This document shows, piece after piece, positions 18,976 through 27,242 of a stretch of DNA of 64,000 nucleotides. The notes under the pieces are model-generated. The model had not been told where the DNA came from. It did not search any database and saw only the letters and a list, made by a program, of their open reading frames with translations. Both the position numbers and the translations under genes were made by a program. The number at the start of each line of letters is the position of its first letter. Position 1 is the stretch's first letter. This DNA comes from UBA1275 sp038124025. GTDB taxonomy: Bacteria > Bacteroidota > Rhodothermia > Balneolales > Balneolaceae. Location: contig JAYPBC010000007.1 of assembly GCA_038124025.1 (NCBI GenBank), positions 1 to 64,000 on the forward strand. The letters run 5' to 3'.

Positions 18976-20286
18976 ATGCCTGAGTCGAGAAGATATGATA
19001 TTATTATAGCAGGTGCAGGCCTTTCAGGTCTAAGTCTCGCATGGCACTTGGTCAAGGAAAACTATAAAGGCCAAATCTTACTAATTGATGACTCTTTTGC
19101 GCCAAATAATCACAAAACCTGGTGTTTTTGGGGTAAAAAAGATCATAGCTTTGCAGATATAGCTCATCGAACTTGGAAAAAGAGCTATTTTGCCGCCCTA
19201 GACTTTAAAGCTAAATTATCTCTTAATGAGCATCTTTATTTTTGTGTAAAAGAGAGTGATTACAAAGAACATATCCTACGGACGCTACAAAAGGCACCAA
19301 ACGTTTATTTACTCGAAGAAAGTATATTGGATTTTTCATCCAACTCTTTAAAAGCAGCCTTAATTACTAAAGACAGTAACACCTACTTAGCGGATTACAT
19401 TTTCCAGAGTATTTTTATGCCTAGTAACTACGATGCTAGTGCTCGAAAATATCCGTTGATTCAACATTTTTTAGGGTTTGAAATAAAAACGGAAGATAAA
19501 GTCTTTGATAAGAAAACCTTCACATTAATGGATGTAGACAGTGGATTTAATGAAGGTTTCGCATTTATGTATGTACTGCCATTTAAAAAAAATAGAGCCT
19601 TGGTTGAATACACTATATTTTCAACTAAGCCGCTAAAAAAGAAGCGATACAAGAAAAAAATCTATCACTATCTTGAGGAAAAGTTTGGCTTAACCAAAGA
19701 GGATTACTCCATCAAAAGAAAAGAGTATGGTGAAATTCCAATGGATGATCGACCTCATACGCCCATGTATTCTTCCCGAATTATCAATCTAGGAACGGTT
19801 GGAGGCTTCACTAAACCGAGTACCGGATATACTTTTAGTCGAGTTCATAAATATACTAAAAAATGTGCCGAAGCATTAGCTAAGGGTTCAAAGCCACCGA
19901 TTCCAAAAGCATCACCTTATCGATTCAGGTATTATGATCTTTTATTGTTACATGTGCTATCCACCAATGTCCCAGATAGCCGAAAAATATTTCGAAGCTT
20001 ATTCAAGAATAGTCCAATTGACCGTATTTTTAAGTTTTTGTCTGAAGAAACTAATTTCGTTGAGGATTTAAAGGTATTAGCTAGCTGTTATTATCCTCCA
20101 TTCTTACGTGCCTTAACGGTACACCCTCCATTTTTAACCCAATTCGATGAAGAATATCTTGCTATGTCCAAAAAGGCAGAGATCGAAGAGGATAACTATG
20201 AAGATTTCGGACAATTCGAAGAAAATTCTATCAAAGATTTAAAAGCAATTGTTCAACAAGATCACATAAATGAAACAGTGAGTTAA
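18976..20286 (+). CDS. crtY: Lycopene beta-cyclase (CrtY family)
   Basis: Closes the ends of lycopene into beta-ionone rings to give beta-carotene, the precursor of retinal. The 436 aa start with an FAD/NAD-binding IIIAGAGLSGLSLAWHLV. CrtY hallmarks follow: NNHKTWCFW, QHFLGFEIKTED, the EYTIFS segment, and GTVGGFTKPSTGYTFSRV. The C-terminal 60 residues are unusually charged. No other carotenoid gene (crtE, crtB, crtI) is adjacent. Together with Blh (61036) and rhodopsin (62082) it supplies the retinal pathway, although it sits about 41 kb away. It is divergent from ltaE; a near-match to the TAnnTTTG promoter element (TAATGTTTG, one base too long) lies upstream. Confidence 0.88.
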   Translation: MPESRRYDIIIAGAGLSGLSLAWHLVKENYKGQILLIDDSFAPNNHKTWCFWGKKDHSFADIAHRTWKKSYFAALDFKAKLSLNEHLYFCVKESDYKEHILRTLQKAPNVYLLEESILDFSSNSLKAALITKDSNTYLADYIFQSIFMPSNYDASARKYPLIQHFLGFEIKTEDKVFDKKTFTLMDVDSGFNEGFAFMYVLPFKKNRALVEYTIFSTKPLKKKRYKKKIYHYLEEKFGLTKEDYSIKRKEYGEIPMDDRPHTPMYSSRIINLGTVGGFTKPSTGYTFSRVHKYTKKCAEALAKGSKPPIPKASPYRFRYYDLLLLHVLSTNVPDSRKIFRSLFKNSPIDRIFKFLSEETNFVEDLKVLASCYYPPFLRALTVHPPFLTQFDEEYLAMSKKAEIEEDNYEDFGQFEENSIKDLKAIVQQDHINETVS

Positions 20287-20345
20287 TCGCCTTTACACTG
20301 CATGGTTAACGATGAGTACGCCTAATTTAACCAGGGTAAAAGCTG

Positions 20346-21071
20346 TTAAAAGTACTTGGCCAAAATAGTAATCAAAGCAGTTTCTGCACGTAAAATACCT
20401 CCATCTGTTCTTCGATTACCCAACAAAATCTGCGGGATACCTTCATGCTCAAACCAACGTAGCTCTTTACTGCTAAATCCCCCCTCAGGACCGATAAAAA
20501 ACAAATTACAACCATCCATTAGCTTTTCTGGTAAGCTTGCCCCTAACTGGGCTGATTCATGCGCTGCCCATAGATTCAGGATATTTCCCTGGAAACGTAG
20601 TTCGGCCTCTTGCTTAACCTGAGTAAGATGGTCTACAATAATGAGTTCAGGATACCATGTCCGCTTGGATTGCTTAAAGGCACTGAGTATGATTTGATCT
20701 AATCGTGATTTTTTCCATCTAGCACGCTCAGAATGGTCTGCTTGATACAAATAAAAATAATCCACCCCAAGCTCTACGGCTTTTTCTACTGCCCACTCAA
20801 TTCGATCTTTCTTGTGCAAACTGCCTAAGGCTACCGCACGTTGCACAGTCGACTTTGGAAAACTTTCTGTGTGTAATATTACACCCTGTGCCTGTTTTTT
20901 TGACACGGAAACTAGTTCTACTTCGTAACGATGTCCACATCCATCACTGACCATACAACAGTCCCCCTCCTTTAGCCGTAGTACTTGGGTAGCATGAATG
21001 CATTCAGCACCTTGCAGACTCACCCTATTTGACACTATCTGTGATGGTTGAACGTAAAATTGTACGTTCAT
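20346..21071 (-). CDS. rsmE: 16S rRNA m3U1498 methyltransferase
   Basis: Methylates U1498 of 16S rRNA in the decoding centre using SAM. The 241 aa have a small N-terminal PUA-like domain (QGAECIHATQVLRLKEGD) and a SPOUT knot with IGPEGGFSSKELRWFE and the C-terminal LGNRRTDGGILRAETA. In the usual RsmE the last motif reads LG.RILR.ETA; here a four-residue insertion (RTDG) interrupts it, which is noteworthy but seen in related lineages. Its start overlaps the dcd stop by four bases, making it the last gene of the long minus-strand operon. Confidence 0.93.
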   Translation of the reverse strand: MNVQFYVQPSQIVSNRVSLQGAECIHATQVLRLKEGDCCMVSDGCGHRYEVELVSVSKKQAQGVILHTESFPKSTVQRAVALGSLHKKDRIEWAVEKAVELGVDYFYLYQADHSERARWKKSRLDQIILSAFKQSKRTWYPELIIVDHLTQVKQEAELRFQGNILNLWAAHESAQLGASLPEKLMDGCNLFFIGPEGGFSSKELRWFEHEGIPQILLGNRRTDGGILRAETALITILAKYF

Positions 21072-22291
21072 GAGTCTTTGAAATGCTTTCCTAATTTTAA
21101 ATCCTGCCCCTGATAGTTACTTTTTATCTCACGACCGTACATGGTATCAGGTTGTTCTGAATTGGGCTCGAACTGCATACTAAATAGTGTTTGACCGTCT
21201 TCAATTAGAAAAGGTACATCATGTGAGCGTACTTCGAGAACTGCCCTTGCCCCTCCATCCTCTACCGTTCCTCCAAATCCACTATCAAAAAACCCTGCAT
21301 AATGTGTCCTCAATTCTCCCGATCCGGTATCGTATGCCATCATTTCACATGCAAGTTTAGCTGGCACCCGGATGCGCTCCTTGGAGGCAAATATATAAAA
21401 ACTCTCTGGCTCTAAAATCACCATTGAGTCAGCTCTTGCGATAATGGGTTCCCAGAATTCATTGACTGAATAATGCCCTATGTTTTGAAAGTCTATGAAG
21501 TTAACGTGCTTTTTGGCTTTATACCCAATGATCTGGCCTTCTTCCCCTTCAAGATGCACACTCATAAACAACCCTTTATTTACTTTAAGGGTTTCAATAG
21601 GCATTGCTGTTCCAGTATCATCAAATAAAATTGGCTCTTGATCATGTATGCGCAACAAATCCTGATCTGAGAGTATCTCAAAACCATGACGGATGCGGAG
21701 TTGATTCAAACGTTGCCCCGTTTTTACCTTAATTGGGAATGATTTTGGAACAACCTCTACGTATAAAGGTCCTTGGTAGCCCGGACTTATCTCCTCGAAC
21801 CGATGCGAATAATCGGTAATAACTCTTGTAAACACGTCTAGACGGCCTGTGCTACTCTTTGGATTTGCCTTGGCACTTAAATTCTCTTGGGCAAACAGCC
21901 TAATTGAATCTCCATTATCTACACCCTCTGATGTAACATTTGGACCATTATTATGTGCATAATGACTCTTCGGAAGGTTCAAACGTTCTAACAGAGGAAT
22001 GATGTACACCGCATTTTCTTCGAGTACGGCCCCATCTTCCAAGGAAAACCGATACTGTTCTAAACGTTCTAACTTTTGCTCAACGGTCTCATTCTCCGGT
22101 AAAAAACTACTCCGGACCCTGTAGGCTACTTCACCTAAGCGTAAATCAATAGAGTTCGGCTGGTATTGATCTTCTAGAATTGGGTGAGCAGCATCACTGC
22201 TGATCACACCCGATTGAGCTAATATTTTTAATTTTTGTATTGGAAGAACACCTTTGGTTCTTAGATGTAATTCTTGGGTTTTTTTGGGCAT
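21068..22291 (-). CDS. dcd: 2'-deoxycytidine 5'-triphosphate deaminase, long two-domain form
   Basis: Expected to deaminate dCTP to dUTP for thymidylate synthesis. At 407 aa it is about twice the length of E. coli Dcd and matches the long form known from alphaproteobacteria, which holds two dUTPase-like barrels in tandem. The N-terminal half shows YQPNSIDLRLGEVAYRV and the catalytic-type block ANPKSSTGRLDVFTRVITD. The C-terminal half has EPESFYIFASKERIRVP and a second barrel motif THYAGFFDSGFGG. Which half is active cannot be told here. It sits between an EVE-domain gene and rsmE (four-base overlap), consistent with operon membership. Confidence 0.85.
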   Translation of the reverse strand: MPKKTQELHLRTKGVLPIQKLKILAQSGVISSDAAHPILEDQYQPNSIDLRLGEVAYRVRSSFLPENETVEQKLERLEQYRFSLEDGAVLEENAVYIIPLLERLNLPKSHYAHNNGPNVTSEGVDNGDSIRLFAQENLSAKANPKSSTGRLDVFTRVITDYSHRFEEISPGYQGPLYVEVVPKSFPIKVKTGQRLNQLRIRHGFEILSDQDLLRIHDQEPILFDDTGTAMPIETLKVNKGLFMSVHLEGEEGQIIGYKAKKHVNFIDFQNIGHYSVNEFWEPIIARADSMVILEPESFYIFASKERIRVPAKLACEMMAYDTGSGELRTHYAGFFDSGFGGTVEDGGARAVLEVRSHDVPFLIEDGQTLFSMQFEPNSEQPDTMYGREIKSNYQGQDLKLGKHFKDS

Positions 22292-22324
22292 GCGGTTGTG
22301 TTTATAATCAGCCTAAAATAACTA

Positions 22325-22792
22325 CTAAGAATCGTTCTTCAAAGTCAGTATCGTTTCCCATTCTTCTTTGCTTACTTGGGTAATGGAATATCTACCTAAA
22401 CGAAACAATTCCATCGCAGCAAGTTCTTCCTTTTCCTTCAACTGTTCACGGGTAATTGGCTGAATAAACTTTTCAACAAATCGCATGTCCACGTTAACCC
22501 AGCGGGGCTCAGCTTCGGAACTCTTCTCATCAAAGTACGTTGATTCTGGATCAAATTGGAGCGCATCTGGATAGGCTTCGCTACACACCTCCATTATTCC
22601 TACAATAGCTGGTGGTTTTTGATTGGAATGATAGAAGAAACACAAATCTCCAACGCTCATTCCATCTCTCATATAATTACGAGCCCCATAGTTACGAACC
22701 CCATCCCATGGAGTTACTTTATCGGCTTCTAGTTCCTCAATACTATAATTGTCTGGCTCTGACTTACATAGCCAATACTGCTGTTCGGACAT
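22325..22792 (-). CDS. EVE domain-containing protein
   Basis: A single 155-residue EVE domain (PUA-like fold), seen in YWLCKSEPDNYSIEEL, the TPWDGVRNYGARNYMRD pocket segment, GDLCFFYHSN and IVGIMEV. EVE domains bind modified bases; stand-alone bacterial copies are linked to RNA modification or housekeeping, while fused copies occur in defence systems. Here the context is housekeeping: four bases downstream of rfbB and 33 bases upstream of dcd. A nucleic-acid base reader role is inferred from the family only. Confidence 0.9.
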   Translation of the reverse strand: MSEQQYWLCKSEPDNYSIEELEADKVTPWDGVRNYGARNYMRDGMSVGDLCFFYHSNQKPPAIVGIMEVCSEAYPDALQFDPESTYFDEKSSEAEPRWVNVDMRFVEKFIQPITREQLKEKEELAAMELFRLGRYSITQVSKEEWETILTLKNDS

Positions 22793-22796
22793 ATTC

Positions 22797-23822
22797 CTAT
22801 GAGTTTTCAGTGATTTTAAGTAGTGACTTATACTTATTTATATACCACAAAACCGTTTCCTCTAACATTCCATCAAAATCAGGATTGGGCTCCCAACCCA
22901 GCTCATTTTTAATTTTTGACGCATCTATTGCATAGCGAAAGTCATGACCTAAACGGTCCGTAACAAATGAAATTAGATTTTTGTAATCTCCCTCAGGGCC
23001 ATTATTGATATGTTTATTTAGGATATCACATATCTTTTGAACCAATTCGATATTTTTCCATTCATTATTCCCACCTACATTATAGGTTTCACCCGCTTTA
23101 CCCGTATGAAATACCTGTTCAATGGCACTGCAATGATCCCTAACAAACAACCAGTCTCGCACATTTTCACCTTTTCCATAAACAGGAATTTCTTTACGCT
23201 GCATTGCACTTCGAATAACGGTAGGAATTAATTTCTCATCGTGTTGATGGGGTCCGTAGTTATTCGAACAGTTAGTCGTTACCACATTCATTCCGTAGGT
23301 TTGGAAATAGGAACGAACAATAAAATCACTAGCTGCTTTTGAGGCTGAATAAGGTGAGTTTGGTGCATAGGGAGTCTGCTCAGTAAAGTAACCATCCTCT
23401 TCTAGTTCCCCATAAACTTCATCGGTTGAGACATGAAGAAAACGCGCATTGGCGAATTCTTCGGGCTCTTGCATCCAAAGCTGTCTACATTCTTCCAAAA
23501 TGTTAAAGGTACCCACCACATTGGATTGTATAAATGGCTCCGGTCCCTGAATAGAATTATCCACATGTGATTCAGCCGCTAAGTGTATTACAGCATTGGG
23601 TCTAAAGCTCTTCACCCCTTCTTGAACTGCTACTCTATCGATTAGGTCAACCTTCTTAAAGTGATATCGCTCTGAATGCTTAATTGGATTTAAATAATTT
23701 CGGTCTGACGCATAGGTCAGTTTGTCAATATTATAAATAGTCCACTCAGGATGTTTCTCATGTAAGTGAAGTATTAAATTTGAGCCAATGAACCCGGCTC
23801 CACCCGTTATAATTAGTTTCAT
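22797..23822 (-). CDS. rfbB: dTDP-glucose 4,6-dehydratase
   Basis: Second step of dTDP-L-rhamnose synthesis, an NAD-dependent short-chain dehydrogenase/reductase fold. The 341 aa show the N-terminal ITGGAGFIGSNLILHL, the HLAAESHVDNSI motif, the catalytic STDEVYGEL and YSASKAASDFIVRSY (Tyr and Lys of the SDR triad), and NCSNNYGPHQHDEKLIP, diagnostic for RmlB. The start overlaps the rfbC stop by four bases. Product is probably used for a cell-surface polysaccharide. Confidence 0.96.
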   Translation of the reverse strand: MKLIITGGAGFIGSNLILHLHEKHPEWTIYNIDKLTYASDRNYLNPIKHSERYHFKKVDLIDRVAVQEGVKSFRPNAVIHLAAESHVDNSIQGPEPFIQSNVVGTFNILEECRQLWMQEPEEFANARFLHVSTDEVYGELEEDGYFTEQTPYAPNSPYSASKAASDFIVRSYFQTYGMNVVTTNCSNNYGPHQHDEKLIPTVIRSAMQRKEIPVYGKGENVRDWLFVRDHCSAIEQVFHTGKAGETYNVGGNNEWKNIELVQKICDILNKHINNGPEGDYKNLISFVTDRLGHDFRYAIDASKIKNELGWEPNPDFDGMLEETVLWYINKYKSLLKITENS

Positions 23823-24367
23823 AAAAATATATCTTCTTCTTTAAGTGATGAAAAAAGCGGTAAACATCGATCTTTTTCAGATAAAATGGGTTTACTTATT
23901 TCCCAGTCAATATGAATTAATGGGTCATCCCAGCGGATACCACGCTCGGAAGCTTTATCATAATACCGGGAGCACTTATAATAGACAATCGCTTGATCTG
24001 ACAACACAGAAAATCCATGTGCGAATCCCTCGGGAATATACAACTGTTTATGATTCTTTTCGGATAAAACTACCGAGTAATACTGTCCAAAAGTGGCAGA
24101 ATGTTTTCGTAAATCTACGGCAACATCCAATATACGACCGCTTATACATTGTACAAGTTTGGCTTGTGGATGTTCTTTTTGATAATGAAGCCCTCTAATG
24201 GTGCCCTGATAAGATCGAGATATGTTATCCTGAACAAAATCACTGGTCAATCCCAAATCAGTAGCCCAACTACCTCTAAAGGTTTCTTTGAAATAACCAC
24301 GATTATCCTCAAAAGCTTTTAATACTACCACTTTAACGCCCGATAACGTGGTGTCTTGAATCATCAT
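23819..24367 (-). CDS. rfbC: dTDP-4-dehydrorhamnose 3,5-epimerase
   Basis: Third step of dTDP-L-rhamnose synthesis: double epimerisation at C3 and C5, cupin fold. The 182 aa are full length, with DNRGYFKETFR, FVQDNISRSYQGTIRGLHYQ (catalytic His in GLHYQ), KLVQCISGRILDVAVDLR, YIPEGFAHGFSVLSD and the catalytic-region Tyr in YYKCSRYY. Two adjacent Met codons start the protein; the second fits equally. It lies 10 bases after rfbD. Confidence 0.96.
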   Translation of the reverse strand: MMIQDTTLSGVKVVVLKAFEDNRGYFKETFRGSWATDLGLTSDFVQDNISRSYQGTIRGLHYQKEHPQAKLVQCISGRILDVAVDLRKHSATFGQYYSVVLSEKNHKQLYIPEGFAHGFSVLSDQAIVYYKCSRYYDKASERGIRWDDPLIHIDWEISKPILSEKDRCLPLFSSLKEEDIFL

Positions 24368-24377
24368 ATCCTAAGGG

Positions 24378-25244
24378 TTAAGCTTGAATTAAATGAGATA
24401 CTAAGGTTTTACACCCAATTTCCCAAGAAGGTACAGGCATCCCGGTTGCTTCTAATTTCCTTGTAGAAAGCTTAGAGAAGTGAGGGCGTTTGGCCTTGGT
24501 TGGAAAGGCAGAACTATCCACAGCCTCAATAGGCACATTAAGTTGTGCATACTCAAGTATTCTTTGTGCAAAATCATACCAAGTAATACATCCTTCGCTC
24601 CCTAAATGATATAGTCCGGAGTTTTTAGAGTGTATTAAATAAAAAGTCTGTTCAATTATATCGGGCACAAAACTAGGGACTCCAAACTGATCGTTAACTA
24701 CCTTAAGTTGACCTAAACTCTTAGCTCTATTAATGATAGCTTTAACAAAATTATTACCGTTCCGTCCACATAGCCAAGATACGCGTGCAATAAGTGCGGA
24801 AGGTAAAACCCCTTCCACTGCCTGTTCACCTTCCAGTTTAGTAGCCCCATATCGATTTACTGGGTTGGTTGGAGCCTCTTCAGGATACCCATTTTTATAG
24901 CTTTCCCGGTCAGTTAGTTCCCCCGAAAACACATAATCAGTGGAGTAATGTACCATTTGAATTCCAAACTGGCCACAGGCTTCAGCTAATAATTTGGGTC
25001 CTAGTACATTTCCTCTAAACGCCTGTTCATGCTGGGTCTCAGCCAAATCTACATGCGTATATGCCGCAGCATTGATGCAGACCCTAGGCTTATGTGTATG
25101 GAACACTTTAGCGATACTTTCAGGATCGCAAATATCAAGTTCTTGTCTATTTAGCGCGACGAATTCATGAACAGGGTGATTCTCAAGGATTCTTTGCCAT
25201 CCTTTACCTAGTTGCCCTCCAGCACCCGTTACAAGAAACTTCAT
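24378..25244 (-). CDS. rfbD: dTDP-4-dehydrorhamnose reductase
   Basis: Final step to dTDP-L-rhamnose. The 288 aa show the short-chain dehydrogenase features FLVTGAGGQLGKGW, NAAAYTHVDLAE, the STDYVFSGE motif and the YGATKLEGEQAV pair with catalytic Tyr and Lys. The C-terminus holds the AKRPHFSKLSTRKLEATG substrate-binding block. Its ATG overlaps the rfbA stop by one base (TAATG), so the two are translationally coupled. Confidence 0.95.
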   Translation of the reverse strand: MKFLVTGAGGQLGKGWQRILENHPVHEFVALNRQELDICDPESIAKVFHTHKPRVCINAAAYTHVDLAETQHEQAFRGNVLGPKLLAEACGQFGIQMVHYSTDYVFSGELTDRESYKNGYPEEAPTNPVNRYGATKLEGEQAVEGVLPSALIARVSWLCGRNGNNFVKAIINRAKSLGQLKVVNDQFGVPSFVPDIIEQTFYLIHSKNSGLYHLGSEGCITWYDFAQRILEYAQLNVPIEAVDSSAFPTKAKRPHFSKLSTRKLEATGMPVPSWEIGCKTLVSHLIQA

Positions 25245-25948
25245 TACTTCATGGTCAATTGATTAGCTAACCGGTACGAATCTGGGGTGCCTGCGTCGGT
25301 CCACCACCCGTCCAACAATGCACTTTTCATCTGTTTTTGTTGAATATAGTGATTGTTAACGTCGGTAATTTCTAGCTCGCCACGTTTTGAAGGTTTTAAA
25401 TCACGAATGACTGAAAAAACCTTGGCGTCATAAAAGTATATACCGGTAACCGCGTAGGAGGTAGTTGGGGATGTTGGCTTTTCCTGAATTTCGGTGACTA
25501 TATCACCTTCAAGTGTGGCCACTCCATATCGTTGGGGATCTGGAACATGTTTTAGCAAAATCATGGCACCCTCACCTGAATATGAGTGGGCAGCAAGCTT
25601 TAAATCGTCCTCAAATATGTTATCACCTAAAATAACTACAATTGGATCATTACCTGCAAAGTTCTCTGCCAGACCTAAGGCCTGAGCAATTCCACCTGCT
25701 TGATCCTGAACCTTATAGGTAAATCGGCAATTGTATTCGGCACCGGAGCCTAATAAATTAACCACATCTCCCATGTGTTCAGTACCTGTGACAATTAATA
25801 TATCTTGAATACCGAGCCCCCTAAGCTTTTCAATAGGGTGAAAAATCATGGGTTTATTACCCACAGGCAGCAAATGCTTGTTGGTTACCTTCGTTAAAGG
25901 GTATAAACGAGACCCAGTTCCACCTGCAAGAATAACGCCTTTTAGCAT
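25244..25948 (-). CDS. rfbA: Sugar nucleotidyltransferase, short RfbA-like
   Basis: Placed at the head of the rhamnose genes, it should make dTDP-glucose from dTTP and glucose-1-phosphate. The 234 aa have the nucleotidyltransferase core: GGTGSRLYPLTKVTNKHLLPVGNKPMI, the GGIAQAL loop, VILGDNIFED, EKPTSP and the C-terminal WWTDAGTPDS. It is about 50 residues shorter than RmlA of the E. coli type and lacks its C-terminal allosteric helices, resembling the short form found in archaea and some bacteria. Substrate assignment therefore rests on gene order. Six bases separate it from pdhC upstream. Confidence 0.85.
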   Translation of the reverse strand: MLKGVILAGGTGSRLYPLTKVTNKHLLPVGNKPMIFHPIEKLRGLGIQDILIVTGTEHMGDVVNLLGSGAEYNCRFTYKVQDQAGGIAQALGLAENFAGNDPIVVILGDNIFEDDLKLAAHSYSGEGAMILLKHVPDPQRYGVATLEGDIVTEIQEKPTSPTTSYAVTGIYFYDAKVFSVIRDLKPSKRGELEITDVNNHYIQQKQMKSALLDGWWTDAGTPDSYRLANQLTMK

Positions 25949-25954
25949 ATCAAT

Positions 25955-27217
25955 TTATAATAACATCGAGAGTGGATTTTCGATAAGTGAGCGAAGCGTG
26001 GTTAAGAATTCTGCCGCTTTAGCTCCATCTACTATACGGTGATCACTAGATAAGGTGACCTTCATACGCTTACCAGGTACTACAGCTCCATTTTCCACCA
26101 CAGGCACGTCTCTTATGGCACCAACCGCAAGAATACAAGCATTGGGAGGATTGATAATGGCAGTAAATTCTTCTATGCCAAACATGCCCAAATTACTAAT
26201 GGTAAAGGTACTTCCCTCCATTTGCTCAGGTGCTAATTTTCGATCTCTAGCTAAACCGGCTAACTCGCGTGTTTCTGAGGAAAGTTGAATTAACCCTTTT
26301 TGATCAACATGTCTAAGCACTGGAGTCATAAGCCCTTCATCAATGGCAACGGCTACGGCAATGTGCACATCGCCATGCTCTACGATGGTATCCCCCATCC
26401 ATGAACTATTAATGGCTTGGTGTCTGGATAATGCGATTGCTGAGGCTTTTACCACGATATCATTAAAGCTAACCTTAATATCCATTTTTTCTTTTAGCTG
26501 CGTTCGGGCCTCAATCGCAGCTTTCATATCGATATCTATGGTCTCATAAAAATGTGGATTGCTAAATTTACTTTCAGATAAGCGCTTAGCGATTACCTTA
26601 CGCATTTGAGACACTTTAACCTCTTGGGAAGCTAGCGAGGAGAAACTTTTAGCTGTCGATGCAGCTATTGGCGAAGGTGCTCCAGGACGAGTCAAGGTGC
26701 TTGTCGTGCTGCTTTGAGCGCTTTCAACATCTTTTTTAACGATTCTTCCGTCAGGTCCGGACCCGGCGATACTCTTTAAATCCACTCCTTTATCTGCAGC
26801 AATTTTCTTGGCTAAAGGGCTAGCTTTAATCCGACCATCCTCTGATGATGAATCTACAACAGCTACTGGGGCATCTACTGCCTCCACGCTTACCGTGGCT
26901 GTATCGTCGTTGGCCGCTAGTGCAGAGTCCGTCGATTGAGAATTAGTATCATCTTCTAATAAGATGGATATATCTTCGCCTGCTTCCCCAATGATAGCAA
27001 TAAGCCCTCCCAATGGTACCGCTTCACCTTCACCGGGCACAATCTTCAAAATTGTACCTGCATCGAATACTTCCACATCCATTGTTGCCTTATCGGTTTC
27101 TACTTCAGCGATTATATCACCAGCCGATACGGCATCACCTTCGTTGACATTCCATTTTGCGATAACCCCTTCTTCCATGGTATCGCTGAGTTTAGGCATT
27201 TCAATCTTAATGGCCAT
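25955..27217 (-). CDS. pdhC: Pyruvate dehydrogenase E2, dihydrolipoamide acetyltransferase
   Basis: Core of the pyruvate dehydrogenase complex, passing the acetyl group to CoA. The 420 aa hold one lipoyl domain (residues about 2-78, with the lipoylated Lys in VETDKATMDVEVF), a Ser/Asp/Ala-rich linker, an E1/E3-binding domain (KASPLAKKIAADKGVDLKSI) and the catalytic domain ending SSDHRIVDGAKAAEFL with the active His and Asp. E3 (lpd) is not present here. It follows pdhB by 25 bases and precedes rfbA by six. A branched-chain E2 is less likely given the E1 matches. Confidence 0.95.
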   Translation of the reverse strand: MAIKIEMPKLSDTMEEGVIAKWNVNEGDAVSAGDIIAEVETDKATMDVEVFDAGTILKIVPGEGEAVPLGGLIAIIGEAGEDISILLEDDTNSQSTDSALAANDDTATVSVEAVDAPVAVVDSSSEDGRIKASPLAKKIAADKGVDLKSIAGSGPDGRIVKKDVESAQSSTTSTLTRPGAPSPIAASTAKSFSSLASQEVKVSQMRKVIAKRLSESKFSNPHFYETIDIDMKAAIEARTQLKEKMDIKVSFNDIVVKASAIALSRHQAINSSWMGDTIVEHGDVHIAVAVAIDEGLMTPVLRHVDQKGLIQLSSETRELAGLARDRKLAPEQMEGSTFTISNLGMFGIEEFTAIINPPNACILAVGAIRDVPVVENGAVVPGKRMKVTLSSDHRIVDGAKAAEFLTTLRSLIENPLSMLL

Positions 27218-27242
27218 AGCTTATTTATTTGCAATGTTTATG

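Noticed and set aside
22325..22792. EVE protein as part of a restriction or defence island
   Set aside because: It is embedded in a housekeeping operon and no nuclease, methylase or other defence gene is nearby.
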